Positions 11,144 through 21,688 of a stretch of 64,000 bases of DNA are shown here, in pieces. Every line of letters starts with the position of its first letter. Within the stretch, counting starts at the first letter, position 1. A program made the translations under genes and the position numbers. This DNA comes from Dichomitus squalens LYAD-421 SS1 (Eukaryota > Basidiomycota > Agaricomycetes > Polyporales > Polyporaceae), in assembly GCF_000275845.1 (NCBI RefSeq), contig NW_006766901.1:322698-386697 (forward strand). Direction: 5' to 3'. The notes beneath the pieces are model-generated. The model searched no databases. It saw nothing but the letters and a program-made list of their open reading frames with translations, and was not told where the DNA came from.

Positions 11144-12121
11144 GTCTGCAACAACCAGGACTAGCGGAGGGGAGGAGAAGGAGGAGGAGGATCCGGGCAG
11201 AGATGGAATTTGAGCAGGGCGCTCGGACACACTTGCCTTGTCCAAATTTTTGGCTGAGATTGATCTGCGCTAGACTATCTCGGCCACGTGCTTATCGTTC
11301 TCGGCTATCCTCCGCCTCGGCTTGCCCTCGTGTCCTTCGTAGCCTACTGAACGTCTCTGGGTGAAGTTTGCCCCTTCTCAACTTGGCTTCTGTGGGTTCC
11401 TAGGACACTGAAAGACAATATACTAGTATATGACACCTCAGCGCTTTCCATGGGAACCCTTGTTGTTTCGCTGACCTCTGCAGTCTTGCTTTGTTCTCCG
11501 TTCACTTGATCATGTGCACGGCGGTCGACCTGCGATGTTGTACAGTATGTCCACACCAATGCACTCCCCTCTATACCTATACTCAAGTCACTTTGGCAGT
11601 CATACTTCTAGTGAGGCTAGTGCCCCACTCGGCTTTACATAATCGCACAAATCCTTGCGTGTTACATCGCTCCGTTCCTCCATAAAGCTATCTCTACTAA
11701 CCCCCGGCCGTGCTAGCGGAATAGTCCGGTATTCCGCCTTGCTTTGTCCTCGCTGCTATCGCCGCCGCCGCCCAGCACTGTCTCCGGCGCTGTGAACCGT
11801 GGCCCCCGATGGCCTTCGGTGGCTCGACTCCCCTCCCATTGTACGCATCTAGACCGTCGCGCTCCATCATTACACGCGTTCGTATGTCTCTCCTCTCTCA
11901 TAGCCATGCTTCTTCGTGCCGCTATCCGACCTTTTGGCAGGGCCACACTTGTGAAATGCGAAATTCGCTCGGTGGCACCTGCAGCTTTGTTGGTCCTCAA
12001 CAGTCTAGGCTTCAGCTATATAATACGTCCCCCGTCCCCCCACTGATGTCGCGAGTCGAACCCGGCTTCCCGCGCATTCCCTCTCTGCACCGGTGTTATC
12101 CGCTCCCAGGTTCATCTTGCC
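11144..12121. other. divergent promoter region
   Basis: Space between the start of the karyopherin gene (minus) and the small basic protein gene (plus), probably holding both promoters. CCGCCGCCGCC-rich sequence at 11760-11775 and ATATAATACG at 12019 are the only notable elements. Confidence 0.4.
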
Positions 12122-12672
12122 ATGCTCCCGTTCCCGCCAATGCCTGCCGCCATGGATGCACGAGCATACCGAGACGTCACCTGGGTAGACGCATACCCAA
12201 GCGTTACCTCCCTCCGTTCAATCCACTCGCACCGCACCTATCACTCCTCACGTGGGGACACGTACAACCACCGCCCCGCTTACGACTACCGCTCCGCTCG
12301 CCCAAGGCAGCGCACGACCTCATCTCGCTCCCATATCGAGCCCCTACTCGCCCACCACCCGTACGTATCGCACACCGCACCCGCCCGCCCCCCATTCTTT
12401 CACTTCTGCAGCACATTGTGCTGACATTATCCCCGTTCCCTCGTCACAGACACAGACGGCCGCGCGGGCCCAGCGTTCGCCGGACCCATGTCCACCCTCG
12501 CAGGGACTACACGTTAGGCCATCGCTTCCGCCGCTCGATCGTCGGCATGTGGAAGCGCGTCACGGCGGCTCTGCGTCGCGAACCGTCGGAGTGCGAGCCT
12601 CACTCCTCTACGGGGTTCGTGATGGTGCAATGCGCACCTTCCACCGCTAATATGCGGTATGGCGGATGGTAG
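12122..12672 (+). CDS. small basic protein of unknown function
   Basis: Not assigned to any family. Exons 12122-12360 and 12450-12672, joined across a GTACGT..CAG intron with agreeing phase, give 153 residues. A second CAG six bases further on would remove two residues. The N-terminal half is rich in Tyr, Arg, Ser and His (ARAYRDVTWVDAYPSV, then HSHRTYHSSRGDTYNHRP) and looks disordered. The C-terminal part (RDYTLGHRFRRSIVGMWKRV, then a tail ending MRYGGW) looks like a short folded or helical segment. No signal peptide or membrane helix. It starts about 980 bases from the divergent karyopherin gene. The intact frame across both exons supports a real gene. Confidence 0.55.
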
Positions 12673-12713
12673 ACGGGACGCCATCGCCAGTATATGGCAA
12701 AATTCTCTCGAAT

Positions 12714-12792
12714 GGCGCTATAGTGCAGTGATTATCACTTGGGATTCTGAATTGTGTCTTCCCAAAACCCAGGTTCGAGCCCTGGTAGCGCC
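12714..12792 (+). tRNA. tRNA-Gln (anticodon CTG) with a short intron
   Basis: The cloverleaf folds by eye: acceptor GGCGCTA/TAGCGCC, D arm GTG/CAC, anticodon stem TGGGA/TCCCA with loop TT-CTG-A, and T arm CCAGG-TTCGAGC-CCTGG. The anticodon CTG is at 12747-12749. About 8 extra bases (12751-12758, ATTGTGTC) follow the base after the anticodon, the normal place for a nuclear tRNA intron. A TTTT stretch about 25 bases downstream fits Pol III termination. Confidence 0.88.
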
Positions 12793-13124
12793 TGAGCGCC
12801 TTGTAGTCTTCGATTCGTTTTGTATTCTCTCTCCCTTGTCTCAAATTTTCCCATCTGTATGAGACATGCTCTATTTCTGTGTCGCCGGTTTGGTGCATGG
12901 TGAGGCCTCCCCAGGCCTTCTGTTCTACAATCTTGTCTCCTATCGTAGTTCTTCCATAGTTGCTCAGATATCCCTCTAAATTGTGCCTAAAGTTGAACGA
13001 CGATCACTCACGCTGGTGAAAAGTGGTGTCGATGCCCCCACAAGTAGCAGGGGTATAGATTTCGCGAAACATCCATGCAAAATGATGAGAGTGGGATAGG
13101 ATGAGATCTGGACGAAATAGATTG

Positions 13125-13171
13125 CATGGAATCCCCTAGTTTGGCGCCTTAGACCGCTCGGCCATCTCACC
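13125..13171 (-). pseudogene. tRNA 5'-half remnant (Leu/Ser-like A box)
   Basis: The minus strand from 13171 reads GGTGAGATGGCCGAGCGG followed by TCTAAGGCGCC, the acceptor strand and complete D arm (A box) of a class II tRNA such as tRNA-Leu. The anticodon region (AAACTAGGGG) has no matching second stem strand. No GGTTCGAATCC-type B box appears in the next 150 bases, so this looks like a truncated or badly degraded tRNA gene. Confidence 0.6.
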
Positions 13172-13870
13172 GTATGGGAGCGTCTTTTTTTAGACACATG
13201 AAACCTAGTCGCTCTGGGCGCCCCGCGCTTGAAGCAAGTTCGAAATCTTCGACAACCATCAGTACTTGAGAACAGTTTGAAAAGCTATGGGCCCTTCTTC
13301 TTATGTTAGTCTGTAGGACCAGCACCTTATGTGAGTCTACTCAGGTAGTTTGGCACTTAGAGCCCAGCAAGGTGAGTTCAAGCCGTCTCATGGACTATCA
13401 CTAGTGGCCCCTTTCAGCCGTTTGGGTGACGATCTAACTCGCACCTTGGCCTCTAACCAACCTGAGCCTGTCATTCATTTGTAGAGGGCCTATTATTTTG
13501 CGAACCGCCATATACTAGGTTACCACCGGCGGCAGCTGTCACCGAATCTTCCATTGCTTGGGCAGGGCGGCGGTTACTTTGCATAATAGGACACGGGGCC
13601 ATAGCTTCCTCATATCTGGGCACGTTTCAACTTCCCACGTTGTATCTGGCAGAGAATCAATACACTGCCCTTTCTCGTGTCCGTACTGCATGCCAGCCAG
13701 CCTCTCCAGCAGTCTCAGTTGCATGCCCCTCGTAACCCCTGTATCATAGCCAGGCTAGGGCTGCCAAGTTCCTCGTCGCCCCATCTCGGAGCTCACAAGC
13801 TGGTTAGTACCCCACCTCATAGACCTCTCTTATATACTGAGCAACCGTTTCAGCGAGTCCCTCGAGGGGA
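13172..13870. other. intergenic, upstream of the HET gene
   Basis: No gene recognised. TATATA at 13831-13836 is close to the ATG of the HET-domain gene and may be its core promoter element. Confidence 0.4.
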
Positions 13871-15840
13871 ATGTGGCTCCTCTGCACAGGCCGTGCCGAA
13901 CTGCATCACTTTGATCGCCCTGATGAGGTCGAGGGTGGTTACGCCATCCTCTCCCATGTCTGGGATTCCGATGAGAAGTCGTTCCAAGACATGCAGGATT
14001 TACGAAAGAGATGCGAGGCAGATGGGACTGTACCTCGCGACCACGCCTCCGATAAGATCCGTGAGTCGTGCATCATTGCTGAACGGCACGGGCACAAGTG
14101 GATCTGGAACGACACCTGCTGCATCGACAAGAGCAGTAGTTCGGAACTCTCGGAAGCCATTAATTCAATGTATCGATACTATTCCTTGGCAAGGGCATGC
14201 TACGCATATCTTCGAGACGTCTCTAGGAACAGCCGGGGAGAGTTGTGCGCAGATCGCTCAGACTTCCGAGAGAGCAAATGGCATAGAAGAGGCTGGACGC
14301 TACAAGTACGATGTCATACGCACGTATTCGTGTTCCTGGAATATTGACGATGCTGGCTACAGGAGCTCATCGCGCCTGGGCTTCTAGTATTCTTGTCGAA
14401 AGAATGGGAAGAACTGGGCACGAAGATGGAGCTGGCCGAACTACTGCAAGACATCACGACCGTACCCTCGGCGGTTCTTCGAATGGAGGCTCCGGTATCT
14501 AGCATGAGCGTAGCCTGTCGCCTCTCCTGGGCTGCAGGACGCGAGACGAGACGTTTGGAAGATCAGGCGTACTGCTTGATGGGCATTTTCGACATCCACA
14601 TGCCCACTCTTTACGGGGAAGGCCAACACGCGTTCCATAGACTTCAGGAGGAGATCATGAAGAATTCCACGGATACCTCGCTCTTTGCCTGGGACAGTGA
14701 TCCCACGCTGACGAGACTGAATTTCAGTGGGCGACCGCTACCAGATCATTGCTCACCCGCATGCTTGCACGACGCTCCATCAACCTACCTCTTTGCTCGC
14801 TCTCCAAGCGACTTCTATCTCTGCTCGGGGATATCATTTGAGCCTCAGGTGTGGGCTATAATCGGCGATATACCTAGTGCTCGGGTACGTCTGATATAGT
14901 GCTCGTTTACTCGACGTGGCTCCTAACCTAGGCTCCGTCTGTGCAGTCTACTTCGTCGCGGCGAGGTCGCAACGCAATCACAAGGCGAAGTCCACGAACC
15001 CCTGCTCCAGCTGTCCCTTCTTTTACCATGACACCTTTTGGGTGTCACGCCCAAATGCAAGTCGTCGAGGTCTCCGAATCCGTCGCTGTTGGAGTCTTAC
15101 GCTGCTACTCCGACGAGCATCTGTCCGGGAGGAAGCACACACTGGCATTGCTCCTAACTCCTTGCCTCTCCGCTCAAGACCCACTACGTTCCGTCTATCA
15201 CGTCGGATCATGGGATACGACATATAGCATCATTCGACGAACGGCGCTGGTTGCGGTGACAAGCAACGGCCTGCTTCTTCGTGGCAGAGAGGTTACTCCT
15301 CGGTGGACAGACATCTATATCACACATCGACCTCCACCTTCCTCATCGAATTTACTTCTGAGCATTCCCTGCAATTTTACCCTGTCGCCACCCTTTCGTA
15401 TTCCTCTGCAGACTATCAAGGACAAGTTCCCAGACTGGACACTAGAGGAAGTGACCCCGACAGAGCCTTCCTGGAGCGGAGACCCGCCCATGATGCTGGT
15501 GTTCAAGTACTCAGGCAAGAGTGATTTCCTGGTGACGAAGCCGCGTCTTGCTGTCATTCTCGGTCGATGCGCCTTGACTTCGGGTGGCGTGGAATCAGCA
15601 TCGTCGGCAGAGTCTCATTGGGCGGACATCCTCTTCTTCAACAAGCTCATCTCCGTACCGCATACCATCTCTCATCAGGGCAACCATATTCACACCTGGC
15701 CCAATCGGCGGCGGACGCGTACATTTGAGACCCATGGGGTGTTCTCTGGATGCCCATCAAACTTCATCGTGAGCGTGACAATATCCTTCACGCCGTGTCC
15801 AATGAGCCCTGTTGGTACTCTAGTACTACATTTGGAGTGA
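13871..15840 (+). CDS. HET-domain protein
   Basis: Exons 13871-14305, 14363-14884 and 14932-15840 give 621 residues. The N-terminus has the basidiomycete HET architecture: MWLLCTGRAELHHFDRPDEV, GGYAILSHVWD, then IWNDTCCIDKSSSSELSEAI, AYLRDV, WHRRGWTLQ, ELIAPGLLVFLSKEW, and AYCLMGIFDIHMPTLYGEG closing the domain at about residue 250. The C-terminal half (about 350 residues) has no motif I recognise. Family knowledge: HET domains act in heterokaryon incompatibility in ascomycetes; in mushrooms such genes are many and mostly uncharacterised, with non-self recognition or stress-induced cell death proposed. No NACHT or WD repeats follow here. It is a single isolated copy with intact frames. Confidence 0.9.
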
Positions 15841-16212
15841 TGTACCTTTGGAGTACGAAAGATAATACCCACGGAGTATGACCACGATATAGCTCGTCAT
15901 GCATTCGAGCATGCGACCGCTTATGACCTAGGCACATTTTGATCGAGGCTCGAGCGTGAATTATACGCGCAGTAATCCAGCCATTTCTATGATCCTCATC
16001 CCGAGATTGAAGGAATGTCACTGAGCATACCATGATACTGTCCAAGTATTGTGATCAGAATACATATCGCGGCTGCACTCCATCGCTGTTACATAGAAAT
16101 TTCAGATGCGATTCATTGAGAACCAGTTGGGGTGTGCTCCAACCCCGTGATGCCGAGTACTACAGCATCACCGACAACCGTCGTGATGCCAAATCTCGTC
16201 TATTCACCGATC
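15841..16212. other. intergenic, convergent genes
   Basis: 3' space between the HET gene and the GATA-finger gene. No gene or structural element seen. Confidence 0.4.
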
Positions 16213-17569
16213 TCATAATTCACTGTGCAGTTCCCTTTCGTGTCCTCTTGAGATGCACTGTGAGTAACCCAAGACCACCTCCCCAAAGGGAAACACAACA
16301 CGAACCTTAGTGGGCCTTCCACCATCATCCTCGTCTCCGTCTCCATTGGCTGCGCGCTCTCTCTTCTGCGACGACCCCAACTTCGGTCCATTCCTATTCC
16401 AACCACCCTCACTTCCACTTGACTTCTTGAGACTTTCACTCCAATATTCCGCCTGCAAATCTGCTCCCGTTTCCGCTTGCGAGGTCTTCTTGTTCTTTGA
16501 CCCTGGAGGACGGCCCCTCGCCCTTTTAAGCGGCATGGGCGGGTAGTCTGCGAGCGACATTGGCCCGTATGAAGGCCCGGGAGACGTTCTCATGAAGGTA
16601 GACGTTCTGCGCGCCTCAGTCTTACTCTTGTTGCCCTGACGTCTACGATTACTCTCGTTGAGATGTATCGGGGATGCCGTAAGTAACAGCGATGCTGACG
16701 CTTGAGCTTCTGCCTGCGGATCGGCACGTCCCTGCTCCTCGACGCCCCCATCGCAGAACTCGACGAATTCCGCAGCCTCTTCCGGCAGCACGCGGGGCTG
16801 CCTGCGCTCGCGCAAACCGCACTTGTTGCAGAGCTGAAACACACGAGTCAACAAGGATCATTCATACGCTATGAGCAGCGGGAAGATGCGGAGCTACATA
16901 CCCACTCGCTAGGAGTGAGGATCGAACGCCTCCAGGTGGAGGTTTCAGTCATGTGGCAGTTGTAGCATTGTCGGCGGACGCGGTTGAAGAGCTTCGTTGA
17001 CGCGTCGTCCGTGTGGATGACGTAGTTCTGCTGTGTAGGAGATGCATGAGAAGCCATGGTCGCCAGAGGCGCAGGCTGTATATGGCTAGCATCTTGAGAA
17101 GGTGACATTCCCGGGGCGCAGAACGAGGATAGCGCAGCAGCGAATGGCGACAGACCACGGGACACAGATCGAGACCGTGACCGGCGGCCGTTCCGCCCCG
17201 ATCGACGACATGGCAGGAGTCGCGCAGGCCCCGGCAAGAATTGTACCATTGGCGAGCGTCTCGGAGAGGAATCACTAGTGTCCGGGGTGCCATCGATAGA
17301 TGCATTGTTGTGTGCAAGCATTCCAACTGGAATGCATATGTTAGACTGATTTAGGCTCTATGGGACAGAAAATGTTGCATACCTCCGCCCGTCACAGTGA
17401 GAATGGGTGGCGTTGTGGTGAGGTGGTCCGACACACTATCTGGCAGGAAGCCTTCACTACCCTGAAGCTAATATGAACATGAGATATAGCAGAAGAGGGA
17501 TGGACTAGTCAGGACCTACAGCACAGATCATACTGATATCCCTGTCGGAAGCGATGGCGCAGGTTGCAT
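16213..17569 (-). CDS. GATA-type zinc finger protein with an AT-hook
   Basis: Four exons (17534-17569, 17383-17461, 16902-17326, 16213-16833) give 386 residues. The finger spans the third intron: CYNCHMTETSTWRRS, then LTPSEW, then LCNKCGLRERRQPR, i.e. C-X2-C-X19-C-X2-C. A proline-serine-rich region precedes it. Further on, PLKRARGRPPGSKNKK is a clear AT-hook (RGRP core) with basic flanks. The product is therefore a nuclear DNA-binding regulator. GATA factors in fungi control nitrogen use, light response, iron uptake and development; which of these applies is not visible. X19 is longer than the common X17-X18 spacing. The last codons (after GGRPTK) could be either a read-through of a possible donor or a separate exon; the frame stays open to the stop at 16213. 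Confidence 0.88.
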
Positions 17570-17672
17570 CTGTTTTCTACAAATCACTGTTAACGTTGAC
17601 TAGTGTGGACAAGAATTGCCCTACTTCGAGGATGTAATCCAAGATATCGTCGAGCATTTCACCGCCCTAGGA

Positions 17673-18705
17673 TTATCGGTCAAAAAATGCACGACTAAGC
17701 AGACAAAAGCCTCTTGCCTGATGAGACCAACTCGGGACCATTTCGACCTCCGTTGTGGAGGCATCCTCTTCGGGAATGTGCACCATCTGATCGGGCCCCT
17801 CCGGGGTAGGAGAACGACTCAAATGCGGTTCCTCTGTGCCCGCGCGAATGACCTTCGGTACGAGGAAGGGGCGATGCTTGACCTTGTAATAGTGGAGAAA
17901 GATGCACTGATCGCTTGCTGATTCGTCTGAGCCCACCCTTGATGCGCCTTTGGGGCCACTCCGATGCTCCCAGGACGTGGAGACGTCCTGCGTGGTCGAG
18001 AGAGAAAAGGTCGCTTGGGAGACCGGGGCAAATTGTCCACCAAAGGAGATCTCCCCATCCCGCGCACGGTGAGTCGCGGCAGCAAGCGCCCATTCGGCTG
18101 TCTTGACACAGCCGCAGACGAAGACGATGTCTTGGGATTTGAGGTCGAGTCTGCAGACGTTCCGAGAGAACTGGTGCCATCCGGCGTGATTGAGGAGGAT
18201 GTACTGCGTGAGATCCCGGCAAGGGTGCAGGGCCTCTCGGTGCGCGTCGTTCTTCAGGACGAGGATGGCTCCTTGCTCTTCTGCAAACTTGAAACGGAGA
18301 CTGGCCAGGCCCCCTGCGTTCCCAACCCCTGCTTGACTGCATTTGGATGTGAGAAACGCATACCACAGTATGTGGGTATCAGGCGGCTTACAGCGATGCA
18401 TCTGCGGTCACTGCGGTGACGCTCTTGCTGCAGATCGGTCCAGCTTGCAGAGCATTGGCTCGGGCGTGCTTCAATGTCGAAGGAATTTTGAACGGCACGT
18501 AGCCATCGGGCACTCCGTATCTTTGGTTCACCGCGTCGTCAGCTGCAAGGGTCGCGTTGAAGAGACGGTAGAAACCGCCGTCAAGGATGTAGCCGACGTC
18601 GCCGATGAGCACCTCTCCTGATGCTGTCGGCTCTGGTTCCCAGAGAGGATGCCCATGGCCGCGCTGGAAGAGCAGTTTGGTGTACACTTCGCAGGCAACG
18701 CCCAT
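17673..18705 (-). CDS. basidiomycete-type protein of unknown function (GHGxPLWxPEP motif)
   Basis: Exons 18392-18705 and 17673-18336 give 325 residues. The start MGVACEVYTKLLFQRGHGHP followed by LWEPEP, IGDVGYILDGGFYRLFN and DDAVNQRYGVPDGYVP matches a family I know only from mushroom-forming fungi, where many paralogues exist and no function has been assigned. Later blocks also fit it: AEEQGAILVLKNDAHREAL, HAGWHQFSRNVCRL and DIVFVCGCVKTAEWALAAAT. No signal peptide, membrane segment or catalytic motif is visible. The intron (GTAAGC..CAG) joins the two frames cleanly. It lies tail-to-head with the GATA-finger gene, about 100 bases from that gene's start. Confidence 0.75.
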
Positions 18706-19879
18706 AGATCACAGACAGAAAAAACAATGGCTCTTGAGGTTGTGGCGGGAACGACAGCTAAGTACATTATCAGACGCTTGCATGTCACTTGAGGCTGTGA
18801 GAGGCTATGTCAGAAGCTGTCGGGAGTTATATCAGTCAATTCAATCCCATGGCCAGACTACTTCAAGTAATGGGACGTACACGCACGGTGCACCTTGTGG
18901 CATAGCAGCTTCGAGCTGCGCATGGGTCATTTGCATATTGCCGTTGCCTTGGAGAATGTAGCTGCCTCGCTTGTAAGCTGCAGCCAGACGCCTCAAGACT
19001 GAAAGATTCTCGAGTGGGCTATCAAAAATTCGTAGGCTACGGATCAGCCCTTTATACACACCTGCGGTATCGAAAGCGCAACACATGCAACACATGCATA
19101 AGATCATTCGGGGCAAGACGGCAGTGCAATAATCTATATGTAGGGCAAGACGCGACCTGTAAGTATCGGCAGTTGCCGGGCAGAGGCACTTTGCGTGCAA
19201 TGTCATGCACTCGCTTCGAGGCTTGTCAGCCTGCGGTATCGGACACATCGCGCTGAGGTGATTATGGGAAAGCTTTGTCAGGAGAATCTTTAACTGACGA
19301 AACATCAATCTGAAAGTAGAATTCGTATAGCCTTTGCCATACCGTACGTGTCTATTTCTGCCGACATCTGGTCTCGACCCTCCTTCTGACCGTTTACTAC
19401 ACCTTAGAGCCGTGACAAACAGACTTCCTTGACGTACATCTCGCATACAGTACCATTTGCTGACTCAACTCCATCCTACATCCGCGCTCGTCAATGGTTT
19501 AGGTTGTGGGCGCTGTGACCAAGCTCGGAATACATCTACCAAGTGGACGCTCGTTGTCTTAGCCTGTCAATCTTGCCGCTGTGGAGAATTGCACTTTTGA
19601 TACGCCTCCATTCTGATAAACGTCGGATGTCCTCTTCGCTGTTCGTGATTCTTTGAAGCCACCGACGTGGGAATACGGGCGATATATGATATGCTGAAAA
19701 CTTGGTGACGAGTTCGCGACATCGTTTACGTTACTTGTGCTGTCGCATACAGTTCTAATACTGGCGCCCGCGAAGTCATCTCCAAACGAACGCTGGAGAC
19801 CGCTGCTCGGGACGAGATCACCTGGCGAGCCGCAAGGCATGATTCTCCACCGCACTGTCGACGAGGTTGATCCTCGAGC
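18706..19879. other. intergenic with a possible gene fragment
   Basis: The minus strand at about 18841-18990 has a protein-like stretch (YKRGSYILQGNGNMQMTHAQ, ending LEVVWPWD) without a supporting start or splice chain. It may be a relic, or an upstream exon of the gene to its left. Otherwise nothing is seen until the GST promoter. Confidence 0.3.
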
Positions 19880-19886
19880 TATAAAA
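19880..19886 (+). promoter_or_regulatory. TATA box of the second GST gene
   Basis: TATAAAA lies 115 bases before the ATG at 19995. It is followed by a C-rich leader of repeated CAAGCACC and CCTCTCAGC units (about 19915-19960), typical of strong fungal promoters. Confidence 0.65.
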
Positions 19887-19994
19887 ACCGCGGGCATGGG
19901 CCCTTGACCACTGCATCCAAGCACCCAAGCACCCTCTCAGCCTCCCAGCCTCTCAGCGCACTCTCCAGCACTCACCTAACTCTCTAACACCACG

Positions 19995-20843
19995 ATGGTC
20001 CTCAAACTCTACGGCAACCCGCACTCGACCTGCACCCAGCGTGTGCGCACCGTCCTCGAGGAGCTCTCGGTCCCGTACGAGCTCGTCGTGATCGAGCTCC
20101 AGAAGGGCGAGCACAAATCACCCGAGTTCGTCGCCATCCAGCCGTTCGGCCAGGTGCCGTACATCGACGACGACGGCTTCAAGCTGTTCGAGTCCCGCGC
20201 TATCGCGCGCTACCTCGCGCTCAAGAACGGCGGCGTCGACAAGATCATCCCGGACCCGAAGAACCTGCAGAAATTTGCGCTCTTCGAGCAAGGGGCGAGT
20301 ATCGAGCAGAGCAACTTCGACCCGTCGGTGTCGGCGCTGGCGTTTGAGAACGTGTTCAAGCCGTGAGCGTTCGTTTTTCCCGGTTCTGGTATTGAGTTCA
20401 GCATCGCAGGGGGTTGGGAAGGGGTAGAGACAAGGGGGCTAACTGGTGATTGCAGGCTGCTTGGCCAGAAGACGGACCCTGCGACAGTCGAGAAGCACAA
20501 GACGACGCTGGCAGGCAAGCTCGCAGGCTACGAGGCCCTCCTCTCTCGCCAGAAATACATCGGGGGCGACGTAAGCTGCCATGGTCTCGTTTGTTGTGAC
20601 CATCGCTGACGATGTATGTGTGCGCAGGAGCTCACCATCGTCGACATCTTCCACCTTCCCTACGGTGCGCTTCTTAAAGTACAGGGCATTGACCTCCTCG
20701 AGTCAGACAAGTACCCCAACGTAAAGAGGTGAGTACCCAATGTGTTGCATTTTGAAGTGTTTTCTCATGGATGTATGCAATGTGACAGATGGTGGGCCGA
20801 GCTCACCTCGCGTCCTTCGTGGAAGAAAGTTTCCGGGCAGTAG
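19995..20843 (+). CDS. phi-type glutathione S-transferase
   Basis: Four exons (19995-20362, 20456-20570, 20628-20728, 20789-20843) give 212 residues. N-terminal domain: MVLKLYGNPHSTCTQRV with Ser11 at the position of the catalytic serine of phi-class GSTs, then KGEHKSPEFVAIQPFGQVPY and FESRAIARYLALKNGG. C-terminal domain: AGYEALLSRQKYIGGDE, VDIFHLPYG, and RWWAELTSRPSW close to the end. Family role: glutathione conjugation or peroxide reduction in the cytosol. Exon lengths 368, 115 and 101 match the GST at 4334-5145, so the copies arose by duplication and were later separated by the 15 kb between them. Of the three copies in this window, this is the one with a standard active site. Confidence 0.95.
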
Positions 20844-21550
20844 ACGACTGCACAATGCAGATAATGCGCATGTAATCTGTAAAGTAACTGGTCCCGAAGG
20901 CTGAATGTACAACCATATTGTTTGTCACTCACCACGTGCTGTTCGCTCGCGCACTCCTCCATTGCTTGGCTCTAGCTCAGATCGAGATCACATCGCTCTG
21001 CTGGACCTACAGCACGACATCTGACGATGATTTGTGCTGGACTGTGCTTCCTCCGGGAATTTGTGCCAACGCGGTAGAACACGAGGCGTCGGTGAGGACT
21101 GGAGCCAGAAATAGCCGAATGCGTACATAGGTAGACCAGGGAGAGGCTAGAGCTGCAGTAGGGCGTCTGTCTGACATCTACATGTACTCGCTGTTTGCCG
21201 GTCCGCCCGATCTTGTGTCACGGGACTGCGGTGTTCACCTCCTCAAACTTGAACGCGTGTTCCTCTCTTGGTCGCCCTATCATGGGGCTAGGGCCAGTGA
21301 GCATGGTCACGACGAGGACTACTTTCTATCTCTATCTGGTCTTGCTGTCACTGGGTCGCTTGATAAGCTCATGTGTGCTGCGACTGTCTGGCACTCGTTC
21401 TGCAAGCGGGGGCAGTTAGCGGCACTAGTACTTAGTTCCAGCCTGGGCACGCTCATGGCACCAGTCACTGTGAGTCGCTTCGTCTGACGGACCATCCTGA
21501 GTAAACTCGAAGGTCCATCTCGTCAGTGCAACGCCAATACATATAGTCAA
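20844..21550. other. intergenic
   Basis: No gene recognised between the GST and the duplicated block that carries the Egh16-like gene. Confidence 0.4.
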
Positions 21551-21688
21551 GCGATGAATTGGGTACTCGAAAACTGCAACACAAAGGCGTACACACAATC
21601 GTAGAAATCCCTCAATGGAGGAAACCACCGGTCGATCATCCCCAATGGCTAGTCCGTTAGTATATCACAGATTATCTGCATGCATTTT

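Noticed and set aside
13871..18705. Non-self recognition or defence island (HET gene, GATA regulator and unknown family together)
   Set aside because: The genes differ in orientation and have no shared promoter or repeated co-occurrence known to me. Neighbourhood alone does not support a functional system.
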